The position numbers and the translations under genes are program-made. DNA of 64,000 nucleotides from positions 310,001-374,000 of the forward strand of contig JACJYH010000001.1 of assembly GCA_020636195.1 (NCBI GenBank). Direction: 5' to 3'. Each line of letters opens with the position of its first letter. Position 1 is the stretch's first letter. The DNA is from Lewinellaceae bacterium. GTDB taxonomy: Bacteria > Bacteroidota > Bacteroidia > Chitinophagales > Saprospiraceae. Positions 62,964 through 64,000 of this stretch are shown here, in pieces. The notes under the pieces were generated by a model. It was not told the origin of the DNA. It saw only the letters and a program-made list of their open reading frames with translations, and made no database searches.

Positions 62964-63971
62964 CTGAGATTTTATCAGTTGTATAAGTGACGTCTTGATT
63001 TCGGACTGATCCAAAGTAAAGTATTTTTCACCATCTGCAGTGATTTTGGCAAGGTATTCTTGTTCAGTTTGTCCGGGAGTAGGCACAAAAATTGCTTTCA
63101 AATCCAAATCATAGATATCCATGAGAGTACTGTATCCGGATCGCGATATTAAGACTTTTGCGCTATTCAAAAATGCATTCATTCTATCGGTTTCTACAAT
63201 ATCATATACTTGAACATTTTCTTGTACACTATGTGTAAAAGGTTTTGAAGTACTTCTTACTAATACTATTCGAAAGTTATCAATATCAGATAATGAATTC
63301 AAAAGAATAGACTCAAACAGACTTCTCTGGGGTTCAATACCGGATAAGACAATAAGTATGTCTATGTTTTTAGGTAAATTTTTTTGCACAATCCTAGTCA
63401 ATGGACCAATAAATTTTACGGGAATTTTAAAACCATCGACTACACTTAAATTTCCGGATATTGCATGAGTTTCAGTATCTGGTATCCAAAGCTTATTGAA
63501 TTTATGAATGACATATTTATGTATCGTTATCGCAATTTTACTTATAAAATTGTTGCTGTGCAGAATATTGATTTGATGTGATATATAAATGTTGATCGCA
63601 CGCTTTGCTCTAAATCCAAATCTATTGTCAGAAATAACCACGCTTGCCTTACTTCTTTCAGTTATTTTATACGCAGAGATCCTATCTAATCCATAATTTA
63701 TCATCAAGGAAGGAATATTGATGATCATATTGAAAATGACACTTTTGCTTCCATAGTATAATGGTAGTCTTCTCAGTTGTATCACTTCAGGATTTTCTAA
63801 TGCAAGTAATGCATATGATTTTCCATCAGCGACAATGATGACTTTTTCTGCCTTTTCTTTCAATAGTTTAATTAAAGGAATACATCTGCTGGCATGTCCC
63901 ATTCCCCAATTCAAAGGAGAAATGACCACAATATCATCTTCGTTTATATCATCAATGATATTTCGTATCAT
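62955..63971 (-). CDS. GT28/MurG-like glycosyltransferase
   Basis: A 338-residue protein with the two-Rossmann GT-B layout: N-terminal 'VVISPLNWGMGHASRCIPLI' (glycine-rich G-M-G-H loop of GT28), acceptor domain, then a nucleotide-sugar domain with 'ILIVLSGIEPQRSLFESILL', 'VLVRSTSKPFTHSVQENVQV', 'VLISRSGYSTLMDIYDLDLK' and 'IFVPTPGQTEQEYLAKIT', where the last two match the UDP-GlcNAc binding region of MurG-type enzymes. It probably transfers a sugar from a nucleotide donor to a lipid or protein acceptor. No neighbouring sugar genes define the product. Start ATG 63971; nothing is seen in the last 29 bp. Confidence 0.85.
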   Translation of the reverse strand: MIRNIIDDINEDDIVVISPLNWGMGHASRCIPLIKLLKEKAEKVIIVADGKSYALLALENPEVIQLRRLPLYYGSKSVIFNMIINIPSLMINYGLDRISAYKITERSKASVVISDNRFGFRAKRAINIYISHQINILHSNNFISKIAITIHKYVIHKFNKLWIPDTETHAISGNLSVVDGFKIPVKFIGPLTRIVQKNLPKNIDILIVLSGIEPQRSLFESILLNSLSDIDNFRIVLVRSTSKPFTHSVQENVQVYDIVETDRMNAFLNSAKVLISRSGYSTLMDIYDLDLKAIFVPTPGQTEQEYLAKITADGEKYFTLDQSEIKTSLIQLIKSQLQ

Positions 63972-64000
63972 TTCAACTTATCATTTCTGATATGTCTATA

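Overview
The window looks like a chromosome segment of a low-GC, AT-rich Bacteroidota, most likely a Saprospiria/Saprospiraceae-type organism. The sequence evidence is: four secreted proteins ending in type IX secretion (T9SS) sorting domains; two OmpH/Skp genes next to murI; an ECF sigma gene fused in an operon to a beta-barrel protein; a long-form Sua5; a DUF4834-like mini-protein; weak Shine-Dalgarno signals; and TAnnTTTG -7 boxes in front of several genes. No phage, IS element, CRISPR array, tRNA or rRNA was seen.

Layout. 1-5309: partial polysaccharide flippase (minus), a coiled-coil LEA/apolipoprotein-like protein, an ECF sigma factor overlapping a membrane/beta-barrel partner, and a lipoprotein closed by a strong terminator. 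5435-8932: a NuoE-NuoF fusion (HoxF/FdsB type), a mini Cro/CI regulator and a multi-pass membrane protein. 9053-12276 (minus): kynureninase, then ompH-ompH-murI (envelope). 12585-17547 (plus): VanZ-like protein, two TonB paralogues separated by a 1-kb empty spacer, rpsU and panC. 17544-24689: a helical-repeat protein (minus), a T9SS cargo protein (plus), a 71-aa conserved-looking protein (minus), and a compact three-gene minus-strand operon with ATP-grasp, class I glutamine amidotransferase and ATP-grasp-like proteins, whose product is unknown. 25049-30535: alpha-2-macroglobulin lipoprotein. 30641-35848: HYR-repeat T9SS protein with dockerin- and cohesin-like parts. 36061-47884: mixed envelope and housekeeping genes (esterase lipoprotein, barrel protein, T9SS protein, histidine kinase, lpxK, DUF554, scpA, glyS, cytochrome-like lipoprotein, TraB/GumN, yraN, thiL, pseudouridine synthase). 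47929-48069: a 46-residue membrane protein gene. 48174-61241: one 13-kb gene for a 4,355-residue repetitive surface protein. 61586-63971: Sua5, thioredoxin-like lipoprotein and a MurG/GT28-like glycosyltransferase.

The most unusual item is the giant gene. It has about 39 Ig/PKD-like repeats (71 residues, 213 bp each). Five of them are interrupted at the same place in the repeat by large inserted domains of two kinds: three copies of a roughly 210-residue Cys-bracketed domain and two copies of a roughly 310-residue propeller-like domain. The two large inserts lie in an in-frame 2,841-bp internal duplication, with a core of about 1.6 kb in which I found no differences by eye, and they show a codon style unlike their surroundings. 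The ATP-grasp/amidotransferase operon is the best candidate for an undescribed biosynthetic system. All functional statements come from reading motifs; no database search was run.
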